Notes under the pieces: generated by a model
What the model was told of the DNA's origin: nothing
Databases searched by the model: none
What the model saw: only the letters and a program-made list of their open reading frames with translations
Origin: Spirulina major PCC 6313
Lineage (GTDB): Bacteria; Cyanobacteriota; Cyanobacteriia; Cyanobacteriales; Spirulinaceae
NCBI RefSeq assembly: GCF_001890765.1
Contig: NZ_KV878783.1
Coordinates: 1,781,548-1,845,547, forward strand
Length of the DNA: 64,000 nucleotides
Direction of reading: 5' to 3'
Shown here: positions 27,660 through 36,852 of the stretch, piece by piece
Numbering within the stretch: position 1 is the first letter of the stretch
Layout: each line of letters opens with the position of its first letter
Translations under genes and position numbers: made by a program

Positions 27660-28652
27660 TTAGATGACGTTGTTGTCCCAGAGGAGTTTGTCGAGGAGGA
27701 AATTGTCGAGGTCTTCAAAGGTGGAGGCGTAGGTGATTGTGGGGGTTTCGTAGCCTTTGAGGGAGACGGTGTATTGGCTGAAGCGTTGTTGGGCGCGACC
27801 GAGATCGGCGAGGTAGTTGTAGGTGGATTCGCCGAGGGCAATGTCGCGGTGGATTTGTTTGGTGCAGGATTCGAGGCGAAAGGCGGCGTTGACGGTGTCG
27901 CCGATCGCGGTGTAGTCGGGGCGATCGCCCGTTCCCGTATTACCAACCATGGCGTAGCCGGTGTTAATCCCCACGCCAATGCGCAGGGGAAAGGGTAAGG
28001 TGTAGTGGTTGCCGAGGTCGGCGGTCATTTTGTTGAGGTCGCTGACGGCTTGGAAAATCGAGAGGACATCATCTTTGGCGATCGCCTGCTCGCCGTGGAA
28101 CCAGATCGACATCACCGCATCGCCGATATATTTATCCACCCAACTCCCCGATTCACGGATAATCTGACCCGCTTGCCGGAACCAATCCCCGATTAATTTC
28201 GAGAGGATCTTTTCATCCAGTTTGCGTGTCAACACCGTAAAATTCCGAATATCCACCACCAGCACCGACATCAAGCGCCGCACATGGAGCACCGAGGTTT
28301 GGGTGTCTTTGGCGCTAAGCTGATCCGTGTTCTCTTGGTTGGTATTGCCAAAGAAAAACCGTAGTTCGCTTTGACCAAAGGTGACATGATCGCCACTCTT
28401 GAGCACCACGGGCACATTGACCCGCCGCCCATTAATAAATGTGCCGTTGCGACTGCCCAGATCAATCAGATAAAAAATGCCGGTTTCGGTATATTGCAAC
28501 ATGGCGTGATTCCGGGAAATCCACCGATCCGGAATCACAAAGTTATTCTCCGCTCCCCGCCCAATCGTCCAATGGTTACGACCCACCAACGGCAAGTAGC
28601 GTTTGCCGGTAGCTGTGCGTAGTAATAGATATGGAAGGATTCCCGAATTCAT
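27660..28652 (-). CDS. FHA-domain class III nucleotide cyclase
   Basis: A 330-aa soluble protein. Residues about 25-100 form an FHA phosphothreonine-binding domain (TIGRGAENNFVIP, SRNHA, LGSRNGTFING). Residues 125-290 are a class III adenylate/guanylate cyclase catalytic domain with both metal-binding Asp regions (VVDIRNFT and KYIGDAVMS), the helical GVGINTGYA and DTVNAAFRLES. The domain pair suggests cAMP or cGMP synthesis tuned by a phosphorylated partner. It may serve the cNMP-sensing kinase at 20032-21141, which is inference only. Confidence 0.9.
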   Translation of the reverse strand: MNSGILPYLLLRTATGKRYLPLVGRNHWTIGRGAENNFVIPDRWISRNHAMLQYTETGIFYLIDLGSRNGTFINGRRVNVPVVLKSGDHVTFGQSELRFFFGNTNQENTDQLSAKDTQTSVLHVRRLMSVLVVDIRNFTVLTRKLDEKILSKLIGDWFRQAGQIIRESGSWVDKYIGDAVMSIWFHGEQAIAKDDVLSIFQAVSDLNKMTADLGNHYTLPFPLRIGVGINTGYAMVGNTGTGDRPDYTAIGDTVNAAFRLESCTKQIHRDIALGESTYNYLADLGRAQQRFSQYTVSLKGYETPTITYASTFEDLDNFLLDKLLWDNNVI

Positions 28653-28872
28653 ACGGGCAATGGGAGAGAAGAAAAAATGGGTGGTGTCTTGGCCTTTAAT
28701 TGTACGGTTGAATGTTTAAAATGCCATCTTTAGGGTTCTTGTGGGGTGGTGCAGTGGAGGCCGCCCCCGCCAGCGGCGATCGCATCAATCATTGATCCAA
28801 ACCGAGGACGTATCGCCGTTCCCAAAAGCCGTTAGGCTAGAACATAGAGCAATCATAGAGATACTAACGAAC

Positions 28873-30171
28873 GTGACATACAATATCGGACTATTAGGGC
28901 TGGGCACCGTGGGGACAGGCACAGCAGAGATTTTGCTCAACCCCGACGGTCGGAGTCCTCTGCTCAGGGATATTCGGATTCATCGGGTCGGCGTGCGTGC
29001 CCTCAACAAACCCCGGACGGTAGACTTTGAACCCGGTGTTTTAACCACTAACCTGGATGCGATCGTCGCTGACCCCGAAATTGACATCATTGTGGAATTA
29101 ATCGGCGGCGTTGAACGGGCGCGGGAATTGATCCTCGCGGCGATCGCCCACGGCAAACATATCGTCACCGCCAACAAAGCCGTCATTGCCCGCCACGGCG
29201 ATGAAATCTTCTCCGCTGCCCAAACCGCAGGCGTGTATGTTCTCCTCGAAGCCGCCGTCGGCGGCGGGATTCCCATTATTCAACCCCTCAAGCAATCCCT
29301 GGGCGGCAACCGAATCGAGCGCGTCACTGGCATCATCAACGGCACAACGAACTACATCCTCACCCAAATGCAAGATGAGGGAGCCGCCTTTGATGATGTT
29401 CTCGCCGAAGCCCAAGCCCTGGGCTATGCCGAAGCTGACCCCACCGCAGATGTGGATGGCTTTGATGCGGCTGATAAAATTTCGATCCTCGCCTCCCTTG
29501 CGTTTGGGGGACGGGTTCGCTACGAAGACATCGACCGCCAAGGGATTCGCAACATCAGTCCAGCGGATATTACCTATGCCCAACAACTGGGCTTCACAAT
29601 TAAATTGCTGGCGATCGCCCAATGGAGCACCGCCCAAAACTCCCTACACCTCCGCGTCGGCCCCACCCTCGTCACCAATCACCACCCCCTCGCCAGCGTC
29701 AACGGGGTATTTAACGCTATCTTGATCGATGCCGATCCCCTCGGTCAGGTGATGTTCTATGGCCCCGGAGCCGGCAAAGGAGCCACCGCCAGCGCCGTCA
29801 CCGCTGACCTGCTCAATATCACCGCCCTGCTCCAAAGCGAAAAACTCGAAGACGGCCTCCATCCCCTCCTCACCTGCACCCACACCGACTATTGCCCGAT
29901 CACCCCCACTGAAGCGGTGGAAACCCGATTCTATGCGCGGTTCCTCTGTGGCGATCGCCCTGGGGTAATCGGCCATCTCGGCACTTGCTTCGGTGACCAT
30001 AATGTGAGCTTAGAATCCATCGTCCAAATCGGCTACCACCAGGATCAAGCCGAAGTTGTGGTGGTGACTCACGACGTGCGCGAAGGGGATTTTCATGCGG
30101 CCCTTGATGCGATTCACGGCTTTGAAGAAATCGACGATATTCACATTGCTAGTGTGTTTCGGGTGTTGTAA
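28873..30171 (+). CDS. hom: Homoserine dehydrogenase
   Basis: A 432-aa enzyme reducing aspartate semialdehyde to homoserine in threonine and methionine synthesis. NAD(P)-binding GLLGLGTVGTGTAEI opens the protein; the substrate region has TANKAVIARHGDE, INGTTNYILTQM and the DPTADVDGFDAADK motif. A C-terminal ACT domain (about 350-432, GVIGHLGTCFGDHNVSLESI) suggests feedback control by an amino acid. I start it at GTG 28873, which places the NAD motif at residue 7 as usual; the frame is open 44 codons further upstream but that part is not protein-like. Confidence 0.95.
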   Translation: MTYNIGLLGLGTVGTGTAEILLNPDGRSPLLRDIRIHRVGVRALNKPRTVDFEPGVLTTNLDAIVADPEIDIIVELIGGVERARELILAAIAHGKHIVTANKAVIARHGDEIFSAAQTAGVYVLLEAAVGGGIPIIQPLKQSLGGNRIERVTGIINGTTNYILTQMQDEGAAFDDVLAEAQALGYAEADPTADVDGFDAADKISILASLAFGGRVRYEDIDRQGIRNISPADITYAQQLGFTIKLLAIAQWSTAQNSLHLRVGPTLVTNHHPLASVNGVFNAILIDADPLGQVMFYGPGAGKGATASAVTADLLNITALLQSEKLEDGLHPLLTCTHTDYCPITPTEAVETRFYARFLCGDRPGVIGHLGTCFGDHNVSLESIVQIGYHQDQAEVVVVTHDVREGDFHAALDAIHGFEEIDDIHIASVFRVL

Positions 30172-30362
30172 TGCCATTGCCGAGCGATCGCGATCTCACC
30201 GACCAATGGCGCGACAAAATCCGCCGCGCCAACCGCAACAACATTTTCTGCCATTGCCGCACCTGTGGCGAAGAATGGGTCGCCTCTGATGGTGATGGGC
30301 CCTGCATCTGTGGCAGTCGGGATCTAGAAGCGATCGCTTGTTGGCAATTTCCCGACGGTTAA
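30171..30362 (+). CDS. Small zinc-ribbon-like hypothetical protein, 63 aa
   Basis: Its ATG shares one base with the stop of hom (TAATG), so translation is probably coupled. The protein has several Cys in ribbon-like spacing (CHCRTC and CICGS), with Trp and acidic residues between, which suggests a metal-binding fold. I do not recognise a family. The tight coupling hints at a housekeeping role, but nothing shows what. Confidence 0.7.
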   Translation: MPLPSDRDLTDQWRDKIRRANRNNIFCHCRTCGEEWVASDGDGPCICGSRDLEAIACWQFPDG

Positions 30363-30444
30363 GGCGTTGGAATAGGAGTGAGATGGTTCCCTACACCCCG
30401 CTGCTCTTGAGATCTACCGGGTACGTTACAATTTCCACCAGAGA

Positions 30445-30503
30445 GTAGTGCGAGCTTCTAGCTCGCTGCCCTCTTTGGTAGTGCGAGCTTCTAGCTCGCT
30501 GCC
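30445..30503. repeat. Two direct copies of the GCGAGCT hairpin repeat
   Basis: Two copies (30445-30467 and 30478-30500) of a unit reading GTAGT then GCGAGCT, TCT, AGCTCGC. Each forms a seven-pair hairpin with a three-base loop. The same unit occurs in the csaB array and, inverted, at 44033-44055, so it is a dispersed REP-like family. Confidence 0.8.
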
Positions 30504-30563
30504 CGCATCGGGGAAATCAATCGCACAGCTTAGGTCAACATTTGCGCGTCATGTATAAGCAGT

Positions 30564-30587
30564 AGCCCACGGAAGAGGGCTTTTTTT
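30564..30587 (+). terminator. Rho-independent terminator
   Basis: AGCCC and GGGCT form a stem followed by a run of seven T on the + strand. It would stop transcripts coming from hom and the small downstream gene before they reach the convergent gene at 30592. Confidence 0.65.
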
Positions 30588-30591
30588 GTGG

Positions 30592-31107
30592 CTATGGCAG
30601 GCGGGTGCGGAGTTTCATCACATTTTCGCGGCTGAGATTGAGCTTGATTTCGAGGTGTTGCTGGGGGTCGCGGAAGAGGAGGATAGAGCGATCGCCCACT
30701 TGCGTACAAGCCATTTCCGGATCATCGAGGTTGATGGTTTCGTAGCGGATGCCAGGAATACAGAGTTTCATCACCACCGTCGGTTGATTCTGGGGATAGA
30801 GATAGAGGGACTGGCGGGCCATGTCAAGATCAAGCTGCTTCACGGTGATATTATGCTCGTGCTCATCCTCTTCCTGTTGCCAATACACCGTGATCCCCGC
30901 AATCCGAGGATGGTGCAGGGTAAAGGTGTGGTCAAAGCGTTTAGGAGTCCAGTCTAATTCTTGGGTGCTGCCATGGGGCAGGATGAGTCGCTGGGCCAAT
31001 TCAACGGTTTGGCCATTGAGACGGGTTAACCATTGACTGATCAAGGCAAAGTTATCGGCGTTATGGGCTGCATTGCTGTGGTGTTGCCAAATCAGAATCC
31101 CGTGCAT
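30592..31107 (-). CDS. Hypothetical protein, 171 aa
   Basis: I do not recognise this protein. It is soluble, without a signal peptide or helix, and shows beta-type segments with many His, Gln and Glu (for example WQQEEDEHEHNITVKQLDLD). The N terminus MHGILIWQHHSNAAHN is unusual for its His and Asn. It diverges from csaB across 73 bases, so the two share a promoter region. Confidence 0.65.
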   Translation of the reverse strand: MHGILIWQHHSNAAHNADNFALISQWLTRLNGQTVELAQRLILPHGSTQELDWTPKRFDHTFTLHHPRIAGITVYWQQEEDEHEHNITVKQLDLDMARQSLYLYPQNQPTVVMKLCIPGIRYETINLDDPEMACTQVGDRSILLFRDPQQHLEIKLNLSRENVMKLRTRLP

Positions 31108-31180
31108 AGTGTCTGAGAGAATAAACCTAAAAGTGTCTATAGTTTAATGGGTTTTGATCAATGGCAATCAGGGGGATGTG

Positions 31181-32227
31181 ATGGGAAAGAAAGCGATCTT
31201 ATGTGGCTATTACGGCAAAGGCAACGGCGGTGATGAGGCGTTGTTAGCGACGTTGTTGCAGATGTTGCCGGAAAATGTGCAGCCGATTGTGCTGTCGGGA
31301 AACCCGATGGAAACCTATAAACGCTACGGGGTGGAAAGTTGCGATCGCAACTCTGCCCTTGCCCTTTGGGACGCTTGCCGCAAAGCGGACTATTTCATTT
31401 GGGGCGGCGGCAGTTTGATGCAGGATGCCACCAGTTGGGCCAGTCCGATCTATTACGGCGGGGTGATGGGATTGGCGCAACAACAGGGCTTAACCTGTCT
31501 CGCTTGGGGCCAGGGGATTGGGCCGTTAAAACGCCCCTTTACCCGTTGGCTCACGAAACAGGTTTTACAAGGCTGTGCAGCGGTATCAGTGCGCGATCGC
31601 GCTTCGGCCAACCTCGTCCAGCAGTGGGACATCACCCCCGTCCTCGCCCCTGACCCCGTTTGGGCCCTCACCGCCGAACCCTGGACGGGCAAACCCTGGC
31701 CCCGCCCCACCGTCGCCGTCACCCTGCGTCCTCATCCCACCCTGACGCGCGATCGCCTCCACACCCTAATCACCGCCCTCGCCCAATTCCAAACCCAAAC
31801 CGACGTGCATCTGCTCCTGGTTCCCTTTCAAGCCAGCCAAGACGGCCCCCTCGCGGAAGCGATCGCCGCCCAACTCCCCCAACCCGTGGAGATTATCCAC
31901 GAACCCAACCCCTACCGCCTCAAAGGTCTGTTTCAACAGGTGGATCTCGCCATTGGGATGCGTCTGCACAGTCTGATCATGGCCGCCTCCGAGGGCTGTC
32001 GCTGTGTGGCGTTGAGCTATGACCCGAAGGTGACGCAGTTGATGGCGAGTGTGGGGCTGGCCGGTTGGGAATTAACCGATTTGCCCACCGATGCCGATGC
32101 GATCGCTGCTCAATGGCAAGCCTCCTTAGCTCAGGAACCGATGGGCCAAGATGCGATCGCGCTGCTCAAAACCGAAGCACAATGGCACCGCGATCTATTG
32201 AACATGGTGATCAATCCCCAGACTTAA
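31181..32227 (+). CDS. csaB: CsaB-like polysaccharide pyruvyl transferase
   Basis: A 348-aa enzyme that would add pyruvate ketals to a cell-surface polysaccharide; in bacilli CsaB modifies the wall polymer that anchors S-layer proteins. Motifs: CGYYGKGNGGDEA at the start, FIWGGGSLMQDATS, LAWGQGIGPLKR, VRDRASANLVQQW and the C-terminal VDLAIGMRLHSLIMAASEG. The Met of MGKKAILCG (31181) follows an AGGGGG ribosome-binding site. The last 75 bases (32153-32227, starting at a HIP1 site) are repeated five times in the array directly downstream and once at 34563-34637. Confidence 0.88.
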   Translation: MGKKAILCGYYGKGNGGDEALLATLLQMLPENVQPIVLSGNPMETYKRYGVESCDRNSALALWDACRKADYFIWGGGSLMQDATSWASPIYYGGVMGLAQQQGLTCLAWGQGIGPLKRPFTRWLTKQVLQGCAAVSVRDRASANLVQQWDITPVLAPDPVWALTAEPWTGKPWPRPTVAVTLRPHPTLTRDRLHTLITALAQFQTQTDVHLLLVPFQASQDGPLAEAIAAQLPQPVEIIHEPNPYRLKGLFQQVDLAIGMRLHSLIMAASEGCRCVALSYDPKVTQLMASVGLAGWELTDLPTDADAIAAQWQASLAQEPMGQDAIALLKTEAQWHRDLLNMVINPQT

Positions 32228-33326
32228 TCGTGTGTATCCCCTAGTGAGCCAGAGGCTCACACTCCCTCAAAATCTGATTTTTCCCCCCTAGTGAGCCAGA
32301 GGCTCACACTCCCTCAAAATCTGATTTTTCCCTCCCTAGTGAGCCAGAGGCTCACACTCCCTTCATCTTCGGTAGTGCGAGCTTCTAGCTCGCTACACTT
32401 TAGGGAGGAGCGATCGCATCGCTCAAAACCGAAGCCCAATGGCATCGCGATCTATTGAACATGGTGATCAATCCCCAGACTTAATCGTGTGTATCCCCTA
32501 GTGAGCCAGAGGCTCACACTCCCTCAAAATCTGATTTTTCCCTCCCTAGTGAGCCAGAGGCTCACACTCCCTTCATCTTCGGTAGTGCGAGCTTCTAGCT
32601 CGCTACACTTTAGGGAGGAGCGATCGCGCTGCTCAAAACCGAAGCCCAATGGCATCGCGATCTATTGAACATGGTGATCAATCCCTAGTCTTAATCGTGT
32701 GTATCCCCTAGTGAGCCAGAGGCTCACACTCCCTCAAAATCTGATTTTTCCCTCCCTAGTGAGCCAGAGGCTCACACTCCCTTCATCTTCGGTAGTGCGA
32801 GCTTCTAGCTCGCTACACTTTAGGGAGGAGCGATCGCGCTGCTCAAAAACCGAAGCCCAATGGCATCGCGATCTATTGAACATGGTGATCAATCCCTAGT
32901 CTTAATCGTGTGTATCCCCTAGTGAGCCAGAGGCTCACACTCCCCTCAAAATCTGATTTTTCCCCCCCTAGTGAGCCAGAGGCTCACACTCCCTTCCTCT
33001 TCGGTAGTGCGAGCTTCTAGCTCGCTACACTTTAGGGAGGAGCGATCGCATCGCTCAAAACCGAAGCCCAATGGCATCGCGATCTATTGAACATGGTGAT
33101 CAATCCCTAGTCTTAATCGTGTGTATCCCCTAGTGAGCCAGAGGCTCACACTCCCTCAAAATCTGATTTTTCCCCCCCTAGTGAGCCAGAGGCTCACACT
33201 CCCTTCCTCTTCGGTAGTGCGAGCTTCTAGCTCGCTACACTTTAGGGAGGAGCGATCGCATCGCTCAAAACCGAAGCCCAATGGCACCGCGATCTTCTAG
33301 AGATGGTGATTAATCCCCAGTCTTAG
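32225..33326. repeat. Tandem array of csaB 3' end plus two hairpin families
   Basis: Five head-to-tail units follow csaB, with start-to-start spacings of 257, 210, 211, 211 and about 210 bases. Each unit has two copies (three in the first) of a hairpin GTGAGCC-AGA-GGCTCAC, then one GCGAGCT-TCT-AGCTCGC hairpin, then a 75-base copy of the csaB 3' end beginning at GCGATCGC. These tail copies lie at 32410-32484, 32620-32694, about 32830-32905, 33042-33116 and 33252-33326. Copies two to four contain a premature stop and copy three an extra A, while the first and last keep the frame. Nothing here looks like a gene of its own. Confidence 0.92.
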
Positions 33327-33568
33327 CAACGCCCCGAAATATCCCGTCCGATTCACATCAGGCACAATCTGTTAGTTGGGGTGCATCGTCCGGCTGAAAT
33401 AAGGGAATTAAATCCCGCTCTTACAAAGGGGGAAGTGGCATCCTCATCTTTTCACAATCCGCTATCGGCCCAATGACTGCCGTTGATCTCAATGGGGTCT
33501 GCCATAATAGTAGTCCGGGTTGATGAGATGCGATCGCCCGTCCGAGATGCCCTGTATGGAGACGGTTA

Positions 33569-34204
33569 ATGATGATGATTGCGCATAACTTAGGTTTGAA
33601 GCTGGTTCCGTTGGCGATCGCCCTAGCGGGAATCGTAGGGACTCCGGCGGCCTTGGCGATGGAACGTGGGGGCGATCGCTATGCTGTGGCGGAGGTGGAG
33701 TCAGAGGATCAGTCTCGGACGGATCAATGTGAGCAGATCAAGAACACCATGGCAGCGGCTGAGGAACTGGCATCCGAAATTCCAGAATCGCCCACCTCAG
33801 AAGCTGATGCGTCGCCCCCCACTGGAGAATTGATTGAACACTTCAACACCGGTTCGCGCCTTTTCTCGCAAATGTCGGAGTTGTTTGGGCAGACGAGACC
33901 GTCAGACACGGATTTGCAGACCACTGTGGCGAAAATAGCCCTGGGTTTGTCTTCCATCTCTTCAGACTTTGCCGAAGTTGCATCATTGATGGCTGTAGTC
34001 GATGCCCAGCAACAAGAGTTGCAAGACTCAGGGGATGTCGATCCCGACGATCCGGAATCACTCCAGACCCTGATGGCTCCCTTGGCGAACCTAGGAGAAA
34101 TAATGACGTTGCTTAGTCGTATCAATCAAAGTAGTGAAGAGCTTGAAATCTTATCAGATGATCTCGGACGCTACTGTGGGTTTGAAGAGTCGGTAGATGA
34201 ATAA
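33569..34204 (+). CDS. Secreted hypothetical protein, 211 aa
   Basis: I do not recognise the family. A signal peptide covers about residues 1-30 (hydrophobic core LVPLAIALAGIVG, ending ALA). The mature part is acidic, rich in Glu, Ser and Asp, and mostly helical, with one Cys near the start (TDQCEQ) and one near the end (RYCGF) that may form a disulfide bond. The first of three successive ATG codons (33569) follows a GGAG site. Its promoter and signal-peptide region is copied at 34327-34417. Confidence 0.7.
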   Translation: MMMIAHNLGLKLVPLAIALAGIVGTPAALAMERGGDRYAVAEVESEDQSRTDQCEQIKNTMAAAEELASEIPESPTSEADASPPTGELIEHFNTGSRLFSQMSELFGQTRPSDTDLQTTVAKIALGLSSISSDFAEVASLMAVVDAQQQELQDSGDVDPDDPESLQTLMAPLANLGEIMTLLSRINQSSEELEILSDDLGRYCGFEESVDE

Positions 34205-34326
34205 AAATAACCCGTAACTGTCCCCTGAGGGTCGTCGAAGGAGGCATTGTTGTTGGGTTTTGGTTTCGACTTCGCTCAACCCACGAGTTTTTGGGACGGT
34301 TACAATAACTCAGGGCATGAATTAAT

Positions 34327-34417
34327 GATCGCCCGTCCGAGATGCCCTGTATAGAGACGGTTAATGGTAATGATTGTGCATAACTTAGGTTTGAAGCTGG
34401 TTCCGTTGGCGATCGCC
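34327..34417 (+). pseudogene. Copied 5' end of the secreted-protein gene
   Basis: This 91-base block matches 33532-33622 with four mismatches by eye, covering the upstream region, start codon and first 17 or so codons. Both ends of the match fall within GATCGC of HIP1 sites. The frame stops soon after (CCGGGTAG), so it is a relic. The stretch around it (34205-34676) contains the csaB relic at 34563 and otherwise nothing I recognise. Confidence 0.85.
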
Positions 34418-34562
34418 GGGTAGATACAGAAAATATCCGTTGCTCAATGGGCCACCAACTGAGGCGCTCCATTAGGATGAAGCTGCCATGCTGTGGCTTC
34501 GTGAATCTCAGCAAGGGTGGGCAGCTTGTGCCATGGGTTGGAGAGCTGTTGTGATGCTGGGG

Positions 34563-34637
34563 GCGATCGCAACCCTCAAAACCGAAGCCCAATGACACCG
34601 CGATCTGCTGAACCTGGTGATCAATCCCCAGCCCTAG
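34563..34637 (+). pseudogene. Sixth copy of the csaB 3' end
   Basis: A 75-base block equivalent to csaB 32153-32227, starting at GCGATCGC. It encodes the same last residues (DLLNLVINPQP before the stop) but has TGA in place of the Trp codon. Several differences are silent (for example CTGCTG for CTATTG), suggesting it was copied earlier than the array or from a diverged csaB. Confidence 0.82.
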
Positions 34638-34676
34638 AGTAAAATCAACTCTATTCCCTCGTGTTGTCTTGCGTGT

Positions 34677-35408
34677 ATGAGCTATAGTCTGCGCATTCTT
34701 GATCTACCTATTAGTGAACGCCCCCGCGAACGCCTGATCGAACAAGGGGCGAAAAATCTGGCCAATGCTGAACTATTGGCGATTCTCCTGGCCACGGGCC
34801 AAGGCCCTGGCAAGCTGTCCGCTGTGGGGTTGGGGCAATTGATATTGCAAACCTTGGGGGAGGGCGATCGCGATCCCCTTGATGTGTTGCGCCAAACTGA
34901 CCCCCAAGAATTGATGAACATCGACGGCATCGGCCCAGCGAAAGCGGCCACAATCCTCGCAGCGATCGAACTGGGAAAACGTGCCTTTCTGCTCCGTCCC
35001 GCGCCCCGCGCCCTGATCGACACCCCCCAAGCCGCCGTCGATGCCTTCAGCCATGATCTGATGTGGCAAGCCCAAGAACGCTTCGCGGTGCTGTTGTTGG
35101 ATGTGAAAAACTGCCTGATCGGGACGCAGGTGATTTCCATCGGCACGGCCACGGAAACCCTCGCCCACCCCCGCGATATTTTCCGCGAAGTCATCCGCAA
35201 AAATGCTACCCGCGTCATCGTCGCCCACAACCACCCCTCCGGCAGCACCGACCCCTCCCCCGAAGACATCCAACTCACGGCCCAACTCCTCCAAGCCGCC
35301 CAACTTCTCGCGATCCCCCTCCTCGATCACCTCATTCTCGGCAATGGCAACTACAGCAGCCTCCGCAAACTGACGGAACTTTGGGAACAATACCCCCAAG
35401 GCGATTGA
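34677..35408 (+). CDS. radC: RadC-like JAMM/MPN+ protein
   Basis: A 243-aa RadC-family (UPF0758) protein. An N-terminal helix-hairpin-helix region ([23 protein letters not shown]) is followed by the JAMM metal-protease-like motif [14 protein letters not shown]. The family's function is unsettled; it was once tied to DNA repair and is often near mobile DNA. Length and motifs are typical. The gene follows the relic-rich stretch and precedes nadC by about 50 bases on the same strand. Confidence 0.93.
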   Translation: MSYSLRILDLPISERPRERLIEQGAKNLANAELLAILLATGQGPGKLSAVGLGQLILQTLGEGDRDPLDVLRQTDPQELMNIDGIGPAKAATILAAIELGKRAFLLRPAPRALIDTPQAAVDAFSHDLMWQAQERFAVLLLDVKNCLIGTQVISIGTATETLAHPRDIFREVIRKNATRVIVAHNHPSGSTDPSPEDIQLTAQLLQAAQLLAIPLLDHLILGNGNYSSLRKLTELWEQYPQGD

Positions 35409-35460
35409 GCGATCGCAAAACTCGGTAGGATAGGGAGCGCACTGAAAGATCAGAGAGATT

Positions 35461-36327
35461 ATGGTTGCTGTGTTACCGCCTTGGGTTGTGCTTGATCCGC
35501 TGTTGGCGCAGTGGTTACGGGAGGATATTGGCCGGGGCGATCGCACCACCTCGGCCCTGTTTCCCCCCACCGCGCCCCCCATGGCGGCCCATTGGATCGC
35601 CAAAGCCGACGGCGTAGTCGCAGGCCTCGATTTGGCCGCACGGGTGTTTCAAATGCTCGACCCCCAAAGTCACAGCCAAAAACACTGCAACGATGGCGAT
35701 CCCTGCCCAGCGGGAACCGTGGTAAGCGAATTTACCGCCACGCCAGCGGCCTTGTTGATGGGGGAACGGGTGGCGCTCAATCTGGTGATGCGGTTGAGCG
35801 GGATTGCGACGGCAACGGCGGCCTATGTGGCGCAACTGGCCGACTTGCCGACGCGCTTTGTGGATACGCGCAAAACTACACCCGGCCTGCGGATTCTGGA
35901 GAAATACGCCAGTCAGGTGGGGGGCGCGACCAATCATCGGATGGGGCTAGACGATGCGGTGATGTTGAAGGATAACCATATTGCAGCGGCGGGGGGGATT
36001 GGTAACGCGATCGCCCAAGTCCGCGCCGCCATGCCCTACCCGTTAAACATCGAAGTGGAAACGACGAACCCGGCGGAAATTGAGGAAGCGATCGCCCATC
36101 ACGCCGACATCATCATGCTCGACAATATGCCCCCCGCCCAAATGCGCGACGCTGTAACTCGGATTCGCGCCGCCAACCCCCGCATCCAAATCGAGGCTTC
36201 CGGTAACATCACCCTTGCCACCATCCGCACCGTGGCGGAAACTGGCGTGGACTTCATCTCCAGCAGTGCCCCGGTGACGCGATCGCCCTGGTTAGATATC
36301 AGTATGCGCTGGGGTCGTCCCACCTAG
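35461..36327 (+). CDS. nadC: Nicotinate-nucleotide pyrophosphorylase (carboxylating)
   Basis: A 288-aa quinolinate phosphoribosyltransferase, which makes nicotinate mononucleotide in NAD synthesis. Visible motifs: the start LREDIGRGDRTT, GERVALNLVMRLSGIAT, DTRKTTPGLRILEKYA with the catalytic Arg and Lys, the HRMGLDDAVMLKDNH segment, and GVDFISSSAPVTRSPWLDIS at the end. Length is normal. A decayed copy of its middle lies at 37286-37401. Confidence 0.96.
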   Translation: MVAVLPPWVVLDPLLAQWLREDIGRGDRTTSALFPPTAPPMAAHWIAKADGVVAGLDLAARVFQMLDPQSHSQKHCNDGDPCPAGTVVSEFTATPAALLMGERVALNLVMRLSGIATATAAYVAQLADLPTRFVDTRKTTPGLRILEKYASQVGGATNHRMGLDDAVMLKDNHIAAAGGIGNAIAQVRAAMPYPLNIEVETTNPAEIEEAIAHHADIIMLDNMPPAQMRDAVTRIRAANPRIQIEASGNITLATIRTVAETGVDFISSSAPVTRSPWLDISMRWGRPT

Positions 36328-36372
36328 CGCATCCTGAACAGGATTAGGATTCACGACAATCACCCCTTGGGC

Positions 36373-36852
36373 CTAACGCGGCGGGAACGGCGGATCACCG
36401 AGACGCTCACGCACCATGGCACGCAGTTCAGATTTTTGCTCATCGGTGAAGATCGATTGGGCACGCGCCAGATAGGGAATCACTTGTTCACCGACCTGGC
36501 GAATCGTGCTGGGGGATAAATCCATGCCCCCCAGAGCATCAAACGGTGATCCACCCCCTTGTACCGCTGCCACCATACTGTGCAGTTGTGCCGGCGAAAA
36601 CAAATCACTCTCCGTCAACACGTCTAAGCCCAGCATCTGAAACTGACTTTTTTGGCTGTCTGTCAAATCCAACCGCTCCTCCACCTCAGTCATCATTGTC
36701 ATGATCTTGTCAAGGGAAAAGTCTTCAGAGGGGGCATTTTCCCCAGACGGAGGCGCAGGCAACGGCGGCAACGCCTGCGCCACAAAGGGATGAATCATTA
36801 CAGTCGTCAACAGTGTTGCTGTCGTCAAGCAAGCAAAAAATGAGCGTTTCAT
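36373..36852 (-). CDS. Exported LTxxQ/Spy-like protein
   Basis: A 159-aa exported protein with a signal peptide (about residues 1-27, ending VAQA) and a Pro-rich junction. The rest is helical and contains two copies of a Spy/CpxP-type motif: LDLTDSQKSQFQML and FTDEQKSELRAM. Such periplasmic proteins act as envelope-stress chaperones or metal-response factors; the motif is short, so this is only a likely placement. It converges on nadC. Confidence 0.65.
   Translation of the reverse strand: MKRSFFACLTTATLLTTVMIHPFVAQALPPLPAPPSGENAPSEDFSLDKIMTMMTEVEERLDLTDSQKSQFQMLGLDVLTESDLFSPAQLHSMVAAVQGGGSPFDALGGMDLSPSTIRQVGEQVIPYLARAQSIFTDEQKSELRAMVRERLGDPPFPPR

Noticed and set aside
32699-32899. 66-codon frame within the csaB array
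   Set aside because: Made of hairpin repeats plus a csaB tail; present only because of the repeat sequence in one unit.
32225-33326. Regular repeats after csaB as a possible CRISPR array
   Set aside because: The unit is about 210 bases and includes a piece of the neighbouring gene. There are no unique spacers of 30-40 bases and no cas genes nearby.
34122-34598. 158-codon minus strand frame
   Set aside because: It is antisense to the secreted-protein gene end and the two relics, and its translation has no recognisable pattern.
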